DNA from: Rachicladosporium sp. CCFEE 5018
Lineage: Eukaryota; Ascomycota; Dothideomycetes; Cladosporiales; Cladosporiaceae
Direction: 5' to 3'
Assembly (NCBI GenBank): GCA_002077045.2
Contig: KZ111196.1
Location: 4,127-68,126, forward strand
DNA length: 64,000 nucleotides
Part shown: positions 46,439-57,097 of the stretch, piece after piece
How the letters are laid out: each line of letters starts with the position of its first letter
Numbering within the stretch: position 1 is the first letter of the stretch
Notes under the pieces: model-generated
The model's database searches: none
Told to the model about the DNA's origin: nothing
Seen by the model: the letters and a program-made list of their open reading frames with translations, nothing else
Translations under genes and position numbers: made by a program

Positions 46439-46968
46439 TCACCTCACGAACCACACAGCCCAAGTGACTATGCTCGCAACCACCGCCCCTACGCCTGCAG
46501 CAGCTGGCACAAGCATGCCTAACATGCCGAGCATTGTCATCGTGGCGAAGATGCCTCCTGCCGGAGTAAAGGCACCGTACACCCACGCTTGGAAGCCTGC
46601 TGCGAGGGAGCCTTGCTAGAGTCAGCATATGTGTCACCAGTTCGTCCTGGGTCCCATCGCACCAGCTACGACGCCGCCAGGTCCGAAGCCTAGGCATAGG
46701 AAAAGTGTGATTACGACTGTGAACGTGATCCACCATACTGTGATAAGCAGCAAGACGTCTGCGACCAACCATCAGCACGAATATCGCCAAGCAGATGATG
46801 ACCAGTAGTCCTACGGGGTTGAGCGAGCCAGGCTATCAAGCTTGCCCAATGGGTGGAAAGGTATCCGAATACCACATTGCGCTCCACGGCAAAGCTATGT
46901 AGTCCAGCAGCGAAGCTAGTGGCGTTCGTAAAGTTCGCACTGGCGAGGATGAGGTTGGTGAGTGGCAT
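46439..46968 (-). pseudogene. IFI6/IFI27-like small membrane protein, disrupted
   Basis: On the minus strand a multi-span membrane protein can be followed from ATG 46968 to the TGA at 46439. Segments are MPLTNLILASANFTN, a proposed short intron, PGSLNPVGLLVIICLAIFVL, LVADVLLLITVWWITFTVV, then LFLCLGFGPGGV. An intron (GTAGCT...CTCTAG with TGCTGAC branch) leads to QGSLAAGFQAWVYGAFTPAG and the ending GAVVASIVTWAVWFVR. The GFGPGGV...AAGFQ...GGIFATMTMLGMLG pattern resembles the glycine/alanine-rich IFI6/IFI27-like domain found in many fungi. Between the second and third segments one extra base (near 46769) breaks the frame. Intron limits are tentative. Confidence 0.5.
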
Positions 46969-47788
46969 ATCTGTCCCACGGCACGGCGAGAGAACAGCGG
47001 GGTTATCTCTACCGGTGAGATTGAATAGGGAAGTGTTAAGAACGATGGGTTGGTAAGACGAGCGCGATCCTGCCTGTTCTTGACCTCGTTCTCCCCGAGA
47101 CAGGATGGCTACGGCGCATTTGCGCAGGCGGCACAGATAGGCGCCTTACCGGTAGCAGACTCAGCCTTACGCGCGAGACACACCATTCATTGGCCATAAT
47201 GTCTTGTTGAAAGACTGGCTAAAATATGCTCTTCGTTCCTAACAATTTCTTGGCTGAGCGGAGGAGGCAGTCGTATTACATGCTCGGCTACCAACTCGAG
47301 TATACTTTTCGTAAGAAGCCACAGCTCATCATCGGCGGGACCTGGGACAAATCCGCTCGAGCGCAGCTGGTGAAATACTATTTCACCGCTAAGTGGAAAA
47401 AAGCGATTTATTAAAATCGCACGAACAGCTCAACAACAGGAAAGCGACTATGCCGCGCATGTTGATATGCGATGAAGGTTTGGGGGGAGGTGAGGCATAA
47501 GATGAAGTGCTCAAGGCACGCAGATCACTTGCGACTGAATCACGATCACCCGCTCACATACCTGCTCGCGTCTCCTGTTGATTCCTGCTATCGACGTCGC
47601 TGCTCTTGAGGACTCTCTCACGAAAACCAAATTGCCTATTGGGTGCGAGATAATGTGCTTATTATATGAATATTGCGTACTGGTGGCGCGATGACTAGGG
47701 CGCTTGGCTTTCCAGGCGCCGCAGACCTGCATATGCAGTCTAGCACAGTAATGAGTCAACGAAGCGCTAAATTTTGAGCAATGTCAGC
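46969..47788. other. Intergenic region
   Basis: These 820 bp have short frames only, none with recognisable domains. I see no repeat. Confidence 0.45.
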
Positions 47789-49891
47789 ATGGTTCTGCCC
47801 GGAAAGATTTGGCACCTCATCGCACAGCGACTGGACGAGGACAGACCGACTGGTCTGAGTGCGTTCTCGAGGACATGCAGAACGCTTCACTCGGCTGCGG
47901 TGCCGTCCTTGTGCAAGAGCATTCGCCTGAAATATCACTCGGCTTGACCGAACCCTCCCTATGAACAAGGTTCCATTCCCGGACAGATCTCACGATGGCA
48001 GCGTATGCTCAAAGCTCGCTCTGCGCATCGCTTCGTTCGGTCGATACGAGTAGTGGAGTTTGATCAACATCGATGTGGTTCACCATGCCCGGCAATCTTC
48101 GATCTCGTGAATGAAGATGACGACTTCGCCATTACGATGCACGATCATACCTTGTCAGAGCTACCGCTCGAGATCGACGGTGCAGAATGCCAGCTGGCTG
48201 CTGATCGGGGCTGGCGTCCTCTTGCGGAACTGATTTCAACACTACCTGCGCTGGACGACTTCTACTACTTCTGCAAGCCTCGACTTCCGAGGTCTGTATG
48301 GCAAGCCTTGGACAAAGAGACGTCTCGCTGTCGGGTACATGTGCAATCTTCCTGGATTGGAAGAACCATGGAAGCGGATCCGCTTGACCCACTGGACATG
48401 GCAGTATTGACTTCGCGGAGACTGCGCACGATTCGCGCCTGGGTACCGTTCTGTAGCCTCGAGCCGTACGAAGATGGTACAGCAAGAGTCCTGCAAACAC
48501 TACTCAAACAGTCCAACCCTGCACTCGAGCATGTATCGTATAACGCACGTGGCATCCGTTTCCAGGATCGATATCGAGGTGGAATCCAGAGCACAACGTG
48601 CGACAGAATACATCGAAAGCTTGAGAAGCTGTGCCTACTCGAGGGCAGTAGAGATGCTTGTATTCGACTCAGAAGCTTCGAGTTTAGTGTTAGCCCGCAT
48701 GAGGCATACGAGCATTGGGGTCCCATGCTTCAATCCTGGATCAGCGATGGCTGTATTGACCATGTCGATGTGCTGAAACTCCGGATATCACCAGAACGAA
48801 TTGATGCCGCTGTGGTATCGCATCTCTCGCGCTTCAATTTGCTTACAACCTTGGTCATCGGACATGAAAAAGAGCTGATCCGTGATGCGATCTCCTCACC
48901 TGATCCTCTTGCAGGTCTCCTGAACGTTGTCCGACCTCTCCAAGCTATCCGATTTCTGTGTCATGTTAGCGATGCAGCGTATGCAAGCCTGCTAGGTCAG
49001 CATGGACCTACCTTACGACGTCTGTGGTTTGCAAGAACCATGGAATATGCGGGCAGGAACGCTCCGCGAGCATTCGACCTATCAGAGCTTGAAGCGCTAG
49101 TCAATCAGTGCCCAACACTCGAAGACCTGATGCTTGCGATCACGCGATCACAAGGAGACGGCAACGAGCGCAAGTCATATCAGACTTTGGGAAAATTGCA
49201 GTACCTTACTCATCTGTCACTACTTCTCGACTGCCGGGATTTGTCTCTGTATACACCTGATGTATCTGAGGACGATGAGTCACAAGAGGATGATGAGGAG
49301 CAGACCAGTTCTTCCGATGGCGGTCATAGCGAGTCCGAGGGCGAGCCCTCTGACTATCTATGTATCTACGACCCATCGTCCAGTTCGTCGTCTGATTCGT
49401 CGTCTGCGAGCGCCGATGACGAAAGCGTAGAGTATCCAGTACCGAACCTCGAGCCAGCACGCCATATCCGTCACTTCTGCGCGCGTGATGTGCGGACGGC
49501 GATGATCAATGCAGCTTTGGACGAGTCTATGGCGCGCAGTATCTTCTCAGCCATCTTCGACTCACCATCATGTGGATCAATTCCCCAGAAGCGACGTCAC
49601 CTGGAACTGCGGCCGGAGAATGGCGTCTACTCCGAAGGACTGACTGGTGTCATGTCGACGTTGGCGAGATGGTGGTGTGTTGAGCGTGAACTCGGCGATC
49701 TATCGCTTAGGGTCACGCGAATCAGAAGTAAAGGTGACTGGTATGCTAAGCACTGCGAGACCGATACGGCGCTCGCACCAGCAGTCGAGAAGATATTCAG
49801 GAGCATTTGGCCTTCGAATTTGGAGGGGCCAGGATCTTGGATGACGGACTGGTCTAGTATTCCACTATACTCGCCGGATAGACACGACTGA
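47789..49891 (+). CDS. F-box/LRR-like protein with in-frame stop
   Basis: The frame begins at ATG 47789 with an F-box-like start (MVLPGKIWHLIAQRLDED, then a CRTLHSAAVPSLCKSIRL segment). It is open to 49891 except for one TGA at 47945-47947 (codon 53). After the stop the same frame continues through SRWQRMLKARSAHRFVRSIR, then about 400 residues with leucine-rich-repeat-like spacing (LEDLMLAITRSQ, LQYLTHLSLLLDCRDLS). A long acidic Asp/Glu/Ser tract and a conserved C-terminal segment finish it. Fungal F-box/LRR proteins usually act as SCF ubiquitin-ligase substrate receptors. From ATG 48005 a 628-residue product lacking the F-box is possible. CGA to TGA would explain the stop. No intron could remove it. 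Confidence 0.6.
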
Positions 49892-50327
49892 GACGGCTGC
49901 GCATGTGATTGCAAGCATCAATTCGTGACGGCTGCCAAGGATCACAGAGATACTCTTTCTCATATGTCTTATAGGTGCAAAGCTGATCCGCGATACATTC
50001 GAGCTGAATGCCGCAGGCAGTGTTGTACGGATGGCCCTACAGCCAGCTGCCGCATCGGGATGCATGCTGCAGCAGCTGGTCACCTGTCAAGTGCATGCTG
50101 CGGAAGAGCCAACGCTTGCTTGGCCAAACATCGAAGTCGTGGCAAGGAGAGATGGCGGTGGTAATCCGCCTAGGGTCGCGCATGTGTGAGGAATTACGCA
50201 ACGGGAGTTCTTCCGGATCGATTGAGCGATGAGAGATGTGTGCAGGGGAGTGAGAGAAAAGGTTTTGATGCTCTGCGGGAGCTAGAAGTAATCACTGTAT
50301 CAGATTTATCACCTGTCTTGTCGTACT
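49892..50327. other. Convergent intergenic region
   Basis: No gene is supported in these 436 bp between the convergent F-box-like and DUF4804-like genes. Confidence 0.45.
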
Positions 50328-51515
50328 TCAACGCCCTCCATCGCATATCTTGATCTTCTTCACGAAGTCAGGATTGACGAGCGGGTTGTGCAGCTCTGCG
50401 ATGGTCGACATGCACGCTGCTGCAGGATCTCCACTTCCTGCTAGCGATCCCGACCAGTATTCGTTGCCAGGGAACGAGTTGCCATCCCATGCATAGCTTA
50501 GCACAAGCAACTCACCTCCGTCAAGCTTCTCCGCAGGGTTCCGTTTGCTGAACAGTACTGTGATACCCTTGGCTGCGCCAGCGTTGATTACGGTCTGCTG
50601 TATCGTTTTGTCCACATTGATCCAAGCAAACTCGATGGTGGAGATGTGTGGAAGATCCAGTTCTGCGATCACATCGGCGAATGTCTGGATGTAGTAGTCT
50701 GGTTGATGGTGCGAGTGCTCCCATACGCCCAGGCCGAGGCCGACGACGTATGTCCAGGCTTTGCGCTTTGCCTCGCCTGCGCGAGCGTTCGATTCGATGA
50801 GCAGCACCTCGGCGGTGATGCGTACACGCGCCTTGTAAATGTCTGCATCGAAGCTCGCGCGAGCGTTCTTTGTCGCTCCAAAAAATGACTGGATCAATTC
50901 ACTGAGTGCGGGGTGCTGGAAGCTTCTGTCTGAAGTCGGCAGAATATGGGTCGAGTCCATGCGATCGTCCCGCTCGAAGCGAGCTCCGACTAAGCCAATG
51001 ATGATGCCGCGATCTTCGAATGTTCCGGGTCGACCTGCTTTCCCGTGATTGTAGCGGTTTCCGTCGTTGATGAAAAAGCTGGGACTGCTGACACCGATTA
51101 AGGATGAGAGCATGATCTCATCGTAGGATAGGTACTGGTCGAGTGTGAGGTAGCGATTGAGATGCTGAGCGTCTGAGCCGTTCCTGTCCCATTCGTCGCA
51201 GGTGTCGACACCGCTCATGGTGTTGCCGTCGCGTAGCATCGTGTAGTCGTCACCTCCCATGAACACAAGTGGGCGCTTCTCGATGAAGCGGGCGACCAGA
51301 TCTTGCCAGGTGAAGGATGGAACGTAAAGTGCTTTCTCGTGCTTCGACCCATGCTTGCGCTTGTGCACGAGGAAGCGCTGCAGCAGATCCGGGAATCTCG
51401 AGTGGATGATGATGCGAGTTGCTTTCGCATCGTTTGACACGGTGGTAGTGTCGAAGTTCCGCACGCTGTTGGCCGTGGTCGGTTGCTGTACAGCCAGGGC
51501 GCGAGTGCTCAACAT
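50328..51515 (-). CDS. DUF4804-like protein
   Basis: A single 395-residue exon starts at ATG 51515. Recognisable blocks are MGGDDYTMLRDGNTMSG, LNRYLTLDQYLSYDEIMLSS, SFFINDGNRYNHGK, IIGLVGARFERDDRMDS and, near the C-terminus, FPGNEYWSGSLAGSGDPAAA followed by STIAELHNPLVNP. I associate this combination with DUF4804, a domain found in fungi and in Legionella-type bacteria. The family name is from memory and its activity is not known to me. There is no signal peptide or membrane segment. The gene is intact and lies about 2.5 kb from the telomere array's flanking repeats, a setting where lineage-specific genes are common. Confidence 0.65.
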   Translation of the reverse strand: MLSTRALAVQQPTTANSVRNFDTTTVSNDAKATRIIIHSRFPDLLQRFLVHKRKHGSKHEKALYVPSFTWQDLVARFIEKRPLVFMGGDDYTMLRDGNTMSGVDTCDEWDRNGSDAQHLNRYLTLDQYLSYDEIMLSSLIGVSSPSFFINDGNRYNHGKAGRPGTFEDRGIIIGLVGARFERDDRMDSTHILPTSDRSFQHPALSELIQSFFGATKNARASFDADIYKARVRITAEVLLIESNARAGEAKRKAWTYVVGLGLGVWEHSHHQPDYYIQTFADVIAELDLPHISTIEFAWINVDKTIQQTVINAGAAKGITVLFSKRNPAEKLDGGELLVLSYAWDGNSFPGNEYWSGSLAGSGDPAAACMSTIAELHNPLVNPDFVKKIKICDGGR

Positions 51516-52013
51516 GTTGTGGTGGATGTGAAGCTGGATGTTGTAGTGATGTTGTCACGCTGAACGTGCGCCGAATAGCCAAGATTGAGACGGGAGATCA
51601 CAGTGTGCGGTACCTAGTATTTGTACTCTGGAACAGAGCGTGACTCAAAATCAACGAAAGGAAGCACTCACTCATGCACTGCCTCGCTGCCGCCTCCAAG
51701 AGAATACCAGAACTCTGGCCTGGCGACGGTACATTGAGGGCATGACTCGGACGCGCTCCTCGATGAAGAGCACGAAGAGTCGAGTGACCGGATCTCTATA
51801 AAGTGTCACGATGTGAATCTACTTCTCTGATACATGATGAATGTCGCGAAAGGAGGTCGAGATCGCGTTGATGAAGACTACAAAATGCGGCAGGAGGAAA
51901 GTTTGTCCGATGCGCTCTCTCACGGAAGACATTTTGCAGACCAACGTTAGCAATGCCCTGCGATACCCTGAGTGTGCGACTGAACATTGCTTCGATTAAG
52001 TCGGTTTAATTCG
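51516..52013. other. Divergent intergenic region
   Basis: These 498 bp lie between divergent starts. Nothing further is supported. Confidence 0.45.
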
Positions 52014-52487
52014 ATGTCAAGCGCCGCTCCCCTAGAGGTCAGCCAAGATGTCACCAACAAGGCGAAGAGCAGACTCGCTCGTGCAGCAGACTCGGCGAAA
52101 TACCTCTACGACCCCAAAACTGGACCCAAGCCAACCCACTTCCACACACGCACCTTTCTGAAGAGCTTGCGATACTTCACCATCTTTGCGTTCTGGCGGC
52201 TTGTGCGATACGCGAAATATGCAGCGGTGGGAGCTATTGCCGCGGCAGTCAGCGGCACCGTGATTGGATCCGTGGTTAGTGGTGCTGCATTTGTGGTGGC
52301 GCCGACTGGTATCCTTGGCGGCGCAACGATTGGACTGGTATGGGCGATCGCGAAGTACGGCTTTCGCCGCGTGAGAACGAAGGCGGGTGGACGGGCAGCG
52401 CAGCATTCGAACCCTCGGCTGGATGAGAAGGCGGACGCTGGGAAGATGGAGGTGCAGCGAGCACCGCCCAGGGTCGACCCTTGGTGA
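52014..52487 (+). CDS. Small membrane protein of unknown function
   Basis: A single exon of 157 residues starts at ATG 52014 (MSSAAPLEVSQDVTNKAKSR). The middle holds an aromatic/basic helix (FLKSLRYFTIFAFWRLVRYA), then two glycine/alanine-rich hydrophobic segments (AVGAIAAAVSGTVIGSVVSG, and a second containing APTGILGGATIGLVWAIAK), with a basic tail. Glycine-zipper spacing suggests helix packing in a membrane. I do not recognise the family, and an N-terminal mitochondrial or ER address cannot be decided. It is the last intact gene before the telomere. Confidence 0.65.
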   Translation: MSSAAPLEVSQDVTNKAKSRLARAADSAKYLYDPKTGPKPTHFHTRTFLKSLRYFTIFAFWRLVRYAKYAAVGAIAAAVSGTVIGSVVSGAAFVVAPTGILGGATIGLVWAIAKYGFRRVRTKAGGRAAQHSNPRLDEKADAGKMEVQRAPPRVDPW

Positions 52488-53559
52488 TCTGCGATGAGCA
52501 GGCGGGATGCTGGACAATCGGAACACTCAGCTGGTAGATGATTGCTATGAGATCGCGGTAGCCGAACGCTTCGTCGCCAGTGCACGGTGGATTCGAGGGC
52601 CGCATACGATGGTCTATTTCGGGGTGTCGAATGCGATGTGATCCGGATAAGAGCTGTGGCATGCTTGGGTTACTGTTCGGCAGAGCGACGAATAAGAGAG
52701 CAGCGCGAGCGATCGAATATTTAGCGCTCGACATTTGCTTGCTTATGTGGACGAAGATGGACAGGACGGTTTTGACTAGCCATCCGAAGCTCGAAGCTCA
52801 CCGCAGCCATCGACGTTGCGTAATATCGCACTTGTGTATCCGTACGCTCTATGTATACTTGACGATGCTGCCGTCACCTCTGGCTTTGAAGCTGCGCCGA
52901 ACACTGAGCTTTATGCCGCAGGTGTTGGCACCGCTCTGGTACAGCCGAAGGTTCATGCAGCGACTTACCAATGGCTTGTCTGATGGCGCGCCCTTCTCCG
53001 AACGCCTGCGTCCATGTTCTTGCTGAGGCACCCACAACAGCGCAACGGCGATGGAGTGTGGATGAGAGAGAGTGCTGAATTGCTGGTGCTCGCTCACCCT
53101 GCTCGGAGACTCTCGAGGTTGCGACGAATCATCGTTGTCACGATCGCAGCTAGCGTATGGGATCATTGCTGGCGTTTCAGACATCTGGTGAAGTGGAAGT
53201 TTGAACGGTAGCGAGTCTGGCTGTCGAGTCGCCGTACAAATCATGTTATACCTGGCGAAGCTCATCTTGCGGTATGCTCAATCACGGTGTCCCCATTCTG
53301 CGGACAATGCAGGACCTCCGGAAACGTCGCTGTGTACCTCACCTACGGTCGTCACGTCGAGAGTGGCATCGGAAGACTGCAGCACCGCTAGGCAGAGCTG
53401 ACGGATGTCATAAGGTATTGCGACTATACGTATAACAAGCTGAATTCCGTTTCACATAGTCTCAGCTTGCTCAGAACATTGCTCGTTGCTACCTTGGCTG
53501 AACGCTTCTACGTAGACTCCCACTCGCCCCAATCGCTCACCCTCATTGCCATTCGCCGT
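52488..53559. other. Subtelomeric region without clear genes
   Basis: About 1.07 kb with only short, low-confidence frames. A 138-codon minus-strand frame at 52849-53265 has no recognisable domain. Confidence 0.4.
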
Positions 53560-54060
53560 CGCCTGCTGCCTCCGGTGCTGCTCTTCGTCGCATCTCGTCC
53601 TCAGTGTAGACCGTCGCCGCCTGCGCAATCTCAATGCTGGTCTTCGCTTGCTCGTTGCTCAGCGCTGCTCGTGCTCGCATGCTAATACTCGCCTGTTGAT
53701 CCTCGCCTCCCCGTCTTCGCCTGCGAGTCCTGAGTGCTGACCCAAATCTGCCCGTCTTCGCTTGCTGGTATTCGGTGCCGCTAGTCTCTGCGCGCTGGTC
53801 GTCAGTGCTGTTCATCTTCCCGGCTGGTTGTCAGTGCTGCTCGCCGTCATCAGCTAAGTGTCGCCGGCCAATAGTCGCCGACCCGTTAACGCCCGCTTGG
53901 CTACTAGTGCTGTCCGTCTTCGCCGGCTACTTGTCGCCTGTTCCACGTCGCCTGCTGCTGGTTGTCAGTGTTGCATGCTTTCGCTTGCTGGTCCTCAGTG
54001 TTACGTGTCTTCGCCCGTTGGTCCTCATGCCTGCTCGCCCTGCTCGATGTTACATGGCTG
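53560..54060. repeat. Degenerate subtelomeric minisatellite
   Basis: A GC-rich stretch is built from imperfect units of roughly 28-30 bp around the core GCTGGTYNTCAGTGYTR, with spacers like GTCTTCGCYTG. Clear cores occur near 53789, 53823, 53952 and 53982, with weaker ones to the left. It directly abuts the telomere array. Confidence 0.65.
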
Positions 54061-54074
54061 CCATGAATGTGTGC

Positions 54075-54206
54075 AGGGTTAGGGTTAGGGTTAGGGTTAG
54101 GGTTAGGGTTAGGGTTAGGGTTAGGGTTAGGGTTAGGGTTAGGGTTAGGGTTAGGGTTAGGGTTAGGGTTAGGGTTAGGGTTAGGGTTAGGGTTAGGGTT
54201 AGGGTT
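54075..54206 (+). repeat. Telomere repeat array (TTAGGG), 22 units
   Basis: There are 132 bp of perfect AGGGTT/TTAGGG units with the G-rich strand running 5' to 3' rightward, the orientation of a right chromosome end. The array stops exactly at the run of Ns. Confidence 0.98.
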
Positions 54207-54306
54207 NNNNNNNNNNNNNNNNNNNNNNNNNNNNNNNNNNNNNNNNNNNNNNNNNNNNNNNNNNNNNNNNNNNNNNNNNNNNNNNNNNNNNNNNNNNNNN
54301 NNNNNN
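54207..54306. other. Assembly gap, 100 N
   Basis: Exactly 100 undetermined bases, the usual placeholder for a gap of unknown size. It separates a telomere-terminated contig from a contig that begins inside a second BAH-PHD gene. Confidence 0.98.
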
Positions 54307-54922
54307 AGCTGGATATCATAGACGCTATGGCTGTGAACGGGAGGATCGACGTCATGCATTGGGATGAGCTACTGGACGATGACCCGAAAGCTATGCCGGA
54401 GGAGGATCAGTACTTTTGGAGGTACACGTACGACTTCGTGCACACGAAGAGCTACTCGGTACGTGTCAGGTTAACAATGGATGGGACGTTCTGACAGACA
54501 CTGACCTCGCACAGAAATTGAGGGAGATATGCGTGTGTAAGACGCCGCAAAATCCTGACGAGCTCATCGTGTCTTGCGAAAACAAAGACTGCGGCCAATG
54601 GATGCACACGAAATGCATAGCAGAGGCAGCCGTCAAGCCGCCGACCACGAACGGCACTGCAAAGACTCCGCAGAAGGGTGTCAAGGCGAAGAAGCGAGCG
54701 AGTAAGGTGACGACGCCAACGTTCAGTCCGGACTCTCGAGCTGTAGCCATTGCAAGCTCGGGAGATGGCGAGCTGACTGCGGAAGTCTTCATCAAGGGTC
54801 AGCCAAAGGGACCTAACGTCGAAGTATCGGACAAGGATGAGATCGTTGTCACTAGTAGTGGCGATGGTGTCAAACGAACGGAGGCGGTGCGTTGTTTGTT
54901 CTGTCAGTCACTGTTGGCATGA
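54307..54922 (+). CDS. BAH-PHD domain protein, copy 2 (5' truncated by gap)
   Basis: The partial exon is 54307-54458, the intron 54459-54514 (GTACGT...GCACAG) and the last exon 54515-54922. The sequence begins inside the BAH domain and includes the whole C-terminal PHD finger (CVC, C-x4-C, H-x2-C, final CLFC). The last exon differs from copy 1 at about seven of 408 bases by hand count. The region corresponding to the internal stop of copy 1 lies in or beyond the gap. Confidence 0.8.
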
Positions 54923-55794
54923 CCAACGTGCGTGGAGTATCGGCCGTTTCTAAAGCCAGCTTTCGCCAGCTGAACCTGTGGCGTGGTACCTTGTCGACCA
55001 ACAGCTGGGTCATATAGCCGCCTCAGTCTTCAGTCTACGCATATTTTCAACCCAATCAGTCTCGGGAAGATTACATTTACGCCTTCTAGAACAATTCTTG
55101 CAAGGACATGCCTGTCGGTTCCATGCCGACGGGTAGTGGCATCAGCCGACGGCAGAAAGTAACAATCGCGGGCCGCAGATGACCCCACAGCGCAAATGGA
55201 CCCTCGCATCGAGACTCTAGCTGATCACGGGAGTGCGAGGATTGAGGAAGCCTTGTGTCCACCGGCGCAGACAGCGCGAAAGCGCAGCATTCTGTGAGTG
55301 GGTCAGTTCTGCTGACAAAGCCTGCATCGATACATCAGATAGATTGCCTCGGAGCGACTACTATACTACTACCTCCACTGCCCCTAGCTGCATACAACTA
55401 ATGCACTTCCTCCACCGCACCTCAGCGCGCGCGCGTGGCCGACGCAGGGGACTCGCTTGCAATGCCTTGTATTGTGGATTCTCCTGGCATCCAAAAGCTA
55501 TTCTTCTGGCATCTCATCGAGCGGCTACAAATGGTCTGATCTCGTTGAGCTTCCCCAATCTCCCCATGGGTTCGCGCAGGAAATTGAGTTTAGTAGGGAC
55601 CCTGTGTCATGGGCATCGCGAGTACCCTTGAGCCGCTGCATCTTGAATCGCTTCCTCATCCGCTGCTGCATTGTCGTTGGTAGACCTTGCAAGTCTTCTT
55701 GTCTTGATCGCCCTCGTGCTCGTCTGTCCTTACCGCCGAATGACACTGTGAAGAGGCCTCAAACACCTTACCCGTTCAACCCTCCTCCCCCGCC
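54923..55794. other. Intergenic region, second copy
   Basis: Counterpart of 2908-3764, with small insertions such as an extra run near 55330-55375. No gene is supported. Confidence 0.5.
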
Positions 55795-57097
55795 ATGGCG
55801 AGTCCCGTAGACCCCGCCAAACCCACTGTGCTTATAATCGGAGGGCTGGGTAAGTTGACGTTGGACTGGAGACATTATCTATGTAGGAGAGGATGAGCTG
55901 ACAGCTCTTGCCCTCGATCAGGTTATATCGGCCGCTTCCTCGCAAATCACATCCACACCAACAACCTAGCGTCAACGATCCGCCTTGTGGACAAACAGCT
56001 CCCTCAACTCGCCTCCCTTGCCCCCGAACACACAGCCGCCTGCTCGCAAGAGAACTTTCTCCAAGCGGATGCTTCGCGACCCGAGTCCCAGGCCAAGATC
56101 TTCGACCTCCAGCCCCTCACACCCGATGGCCCCGTGCGACCATTTGACTATGTTTTCAATTGCGGCGGCGAGACGCGCTTCTCGCAGGAGGATGAGGTAT
56201 ACAAGCTGCGTAGCTATCAGCTGAGCTTGACGGTAGGGAAGGAGGCTGCGAAGCGAGGGGTGAAGGCTTTCGTTGAGCTGAGTACGGGGACTGTGTATAA
56301 TTCCAGCAAGTCGCCATGTAAAGAGGGCGATAAGACGACGAAACCGCATACTAAGCAGGCGAAGTGGAAGTTTGCCGCGGAGGAAGAGTTGGCAAAGATT
56401 CCGGGTCTGCGTTTAGTCGTGCTGCGGCTGCCTCACGTCTATGGACCGTATGTGGGACGATGGCTAGGCACGCAGTTGGCGCTCGCAAGGCTGTACCAAG
56501 ATCGAAATCGAGACAAGGCGGAGACTTTGAAGTACCTCTGGAGTAGCGACATGCGAACAAACACCCTCCACGTCGAAGACGCAGCAGAAGCGATGTGGCT
56601 AGCAGCAGTCTGGCAAAGTAAAAACGACAGCATACCCAAAGCCACTCACGACAAGATCGTCTTCAACGTTGTCGACAAGGGCAACACGACGCAAGGTACG
56701 ATGGCAGGCATCGTCAAGCAGGTCTTCAAGATCGAGACGGGGTTCCAAAATGCGCTTGTGAATACTTTTGCGCGGCTGAATCTGGAGCATGTGGTGGATG
56801 ATGTTAATGATGATACGCTTGATGATTGGGCGGATTTGCAGGAGGAGAGCGGGATTAAGGATAATGGGGGGCCGTTGAGTCCGTTTATGGAGAAGGAGTT
56901 GTTGAGGGACGCGGATTTGTGTTTGGATGGGGGGAGGTTTGAGAGTGTGGTTGGGTTTAGGTGAGTGCGAGCGTGATTGGGGAGTTTACTGGGAACGTGA
57001 TGCTGATCATCAACACAGACCGAAGCATGAGCGGATCACGAAGGAAGAGGTCGAGGCTGTGGTCGAGAGCTATAAGCGCATGAAGTGGTGGCCCTGA
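55795..57097 (+). CDS. NAD(P)-dependent epimerase/dehydratase, copy 2
   Basis: Exons are 55795-55849, 55922-56960 and 57019-57097; 390 residues, the same length and intron positions as copy 1. GGLGYIGR, YNSSK and RLPHVYGP are all kept, and differences in the middle of exon 2 are overwhelmingly synonymous, so both copies appear under selection. Divergence is uneven: about 13% across 56229-56620 but only about 2% from there to the 3' flank by hand count. Confidence 0.87.

Noticed and set aside
53775..54494. Frames of RV, LG or TL repeats across the telomere array
   Set aside because: They are translations of TTAGGG repeats and of Ns, not genes.
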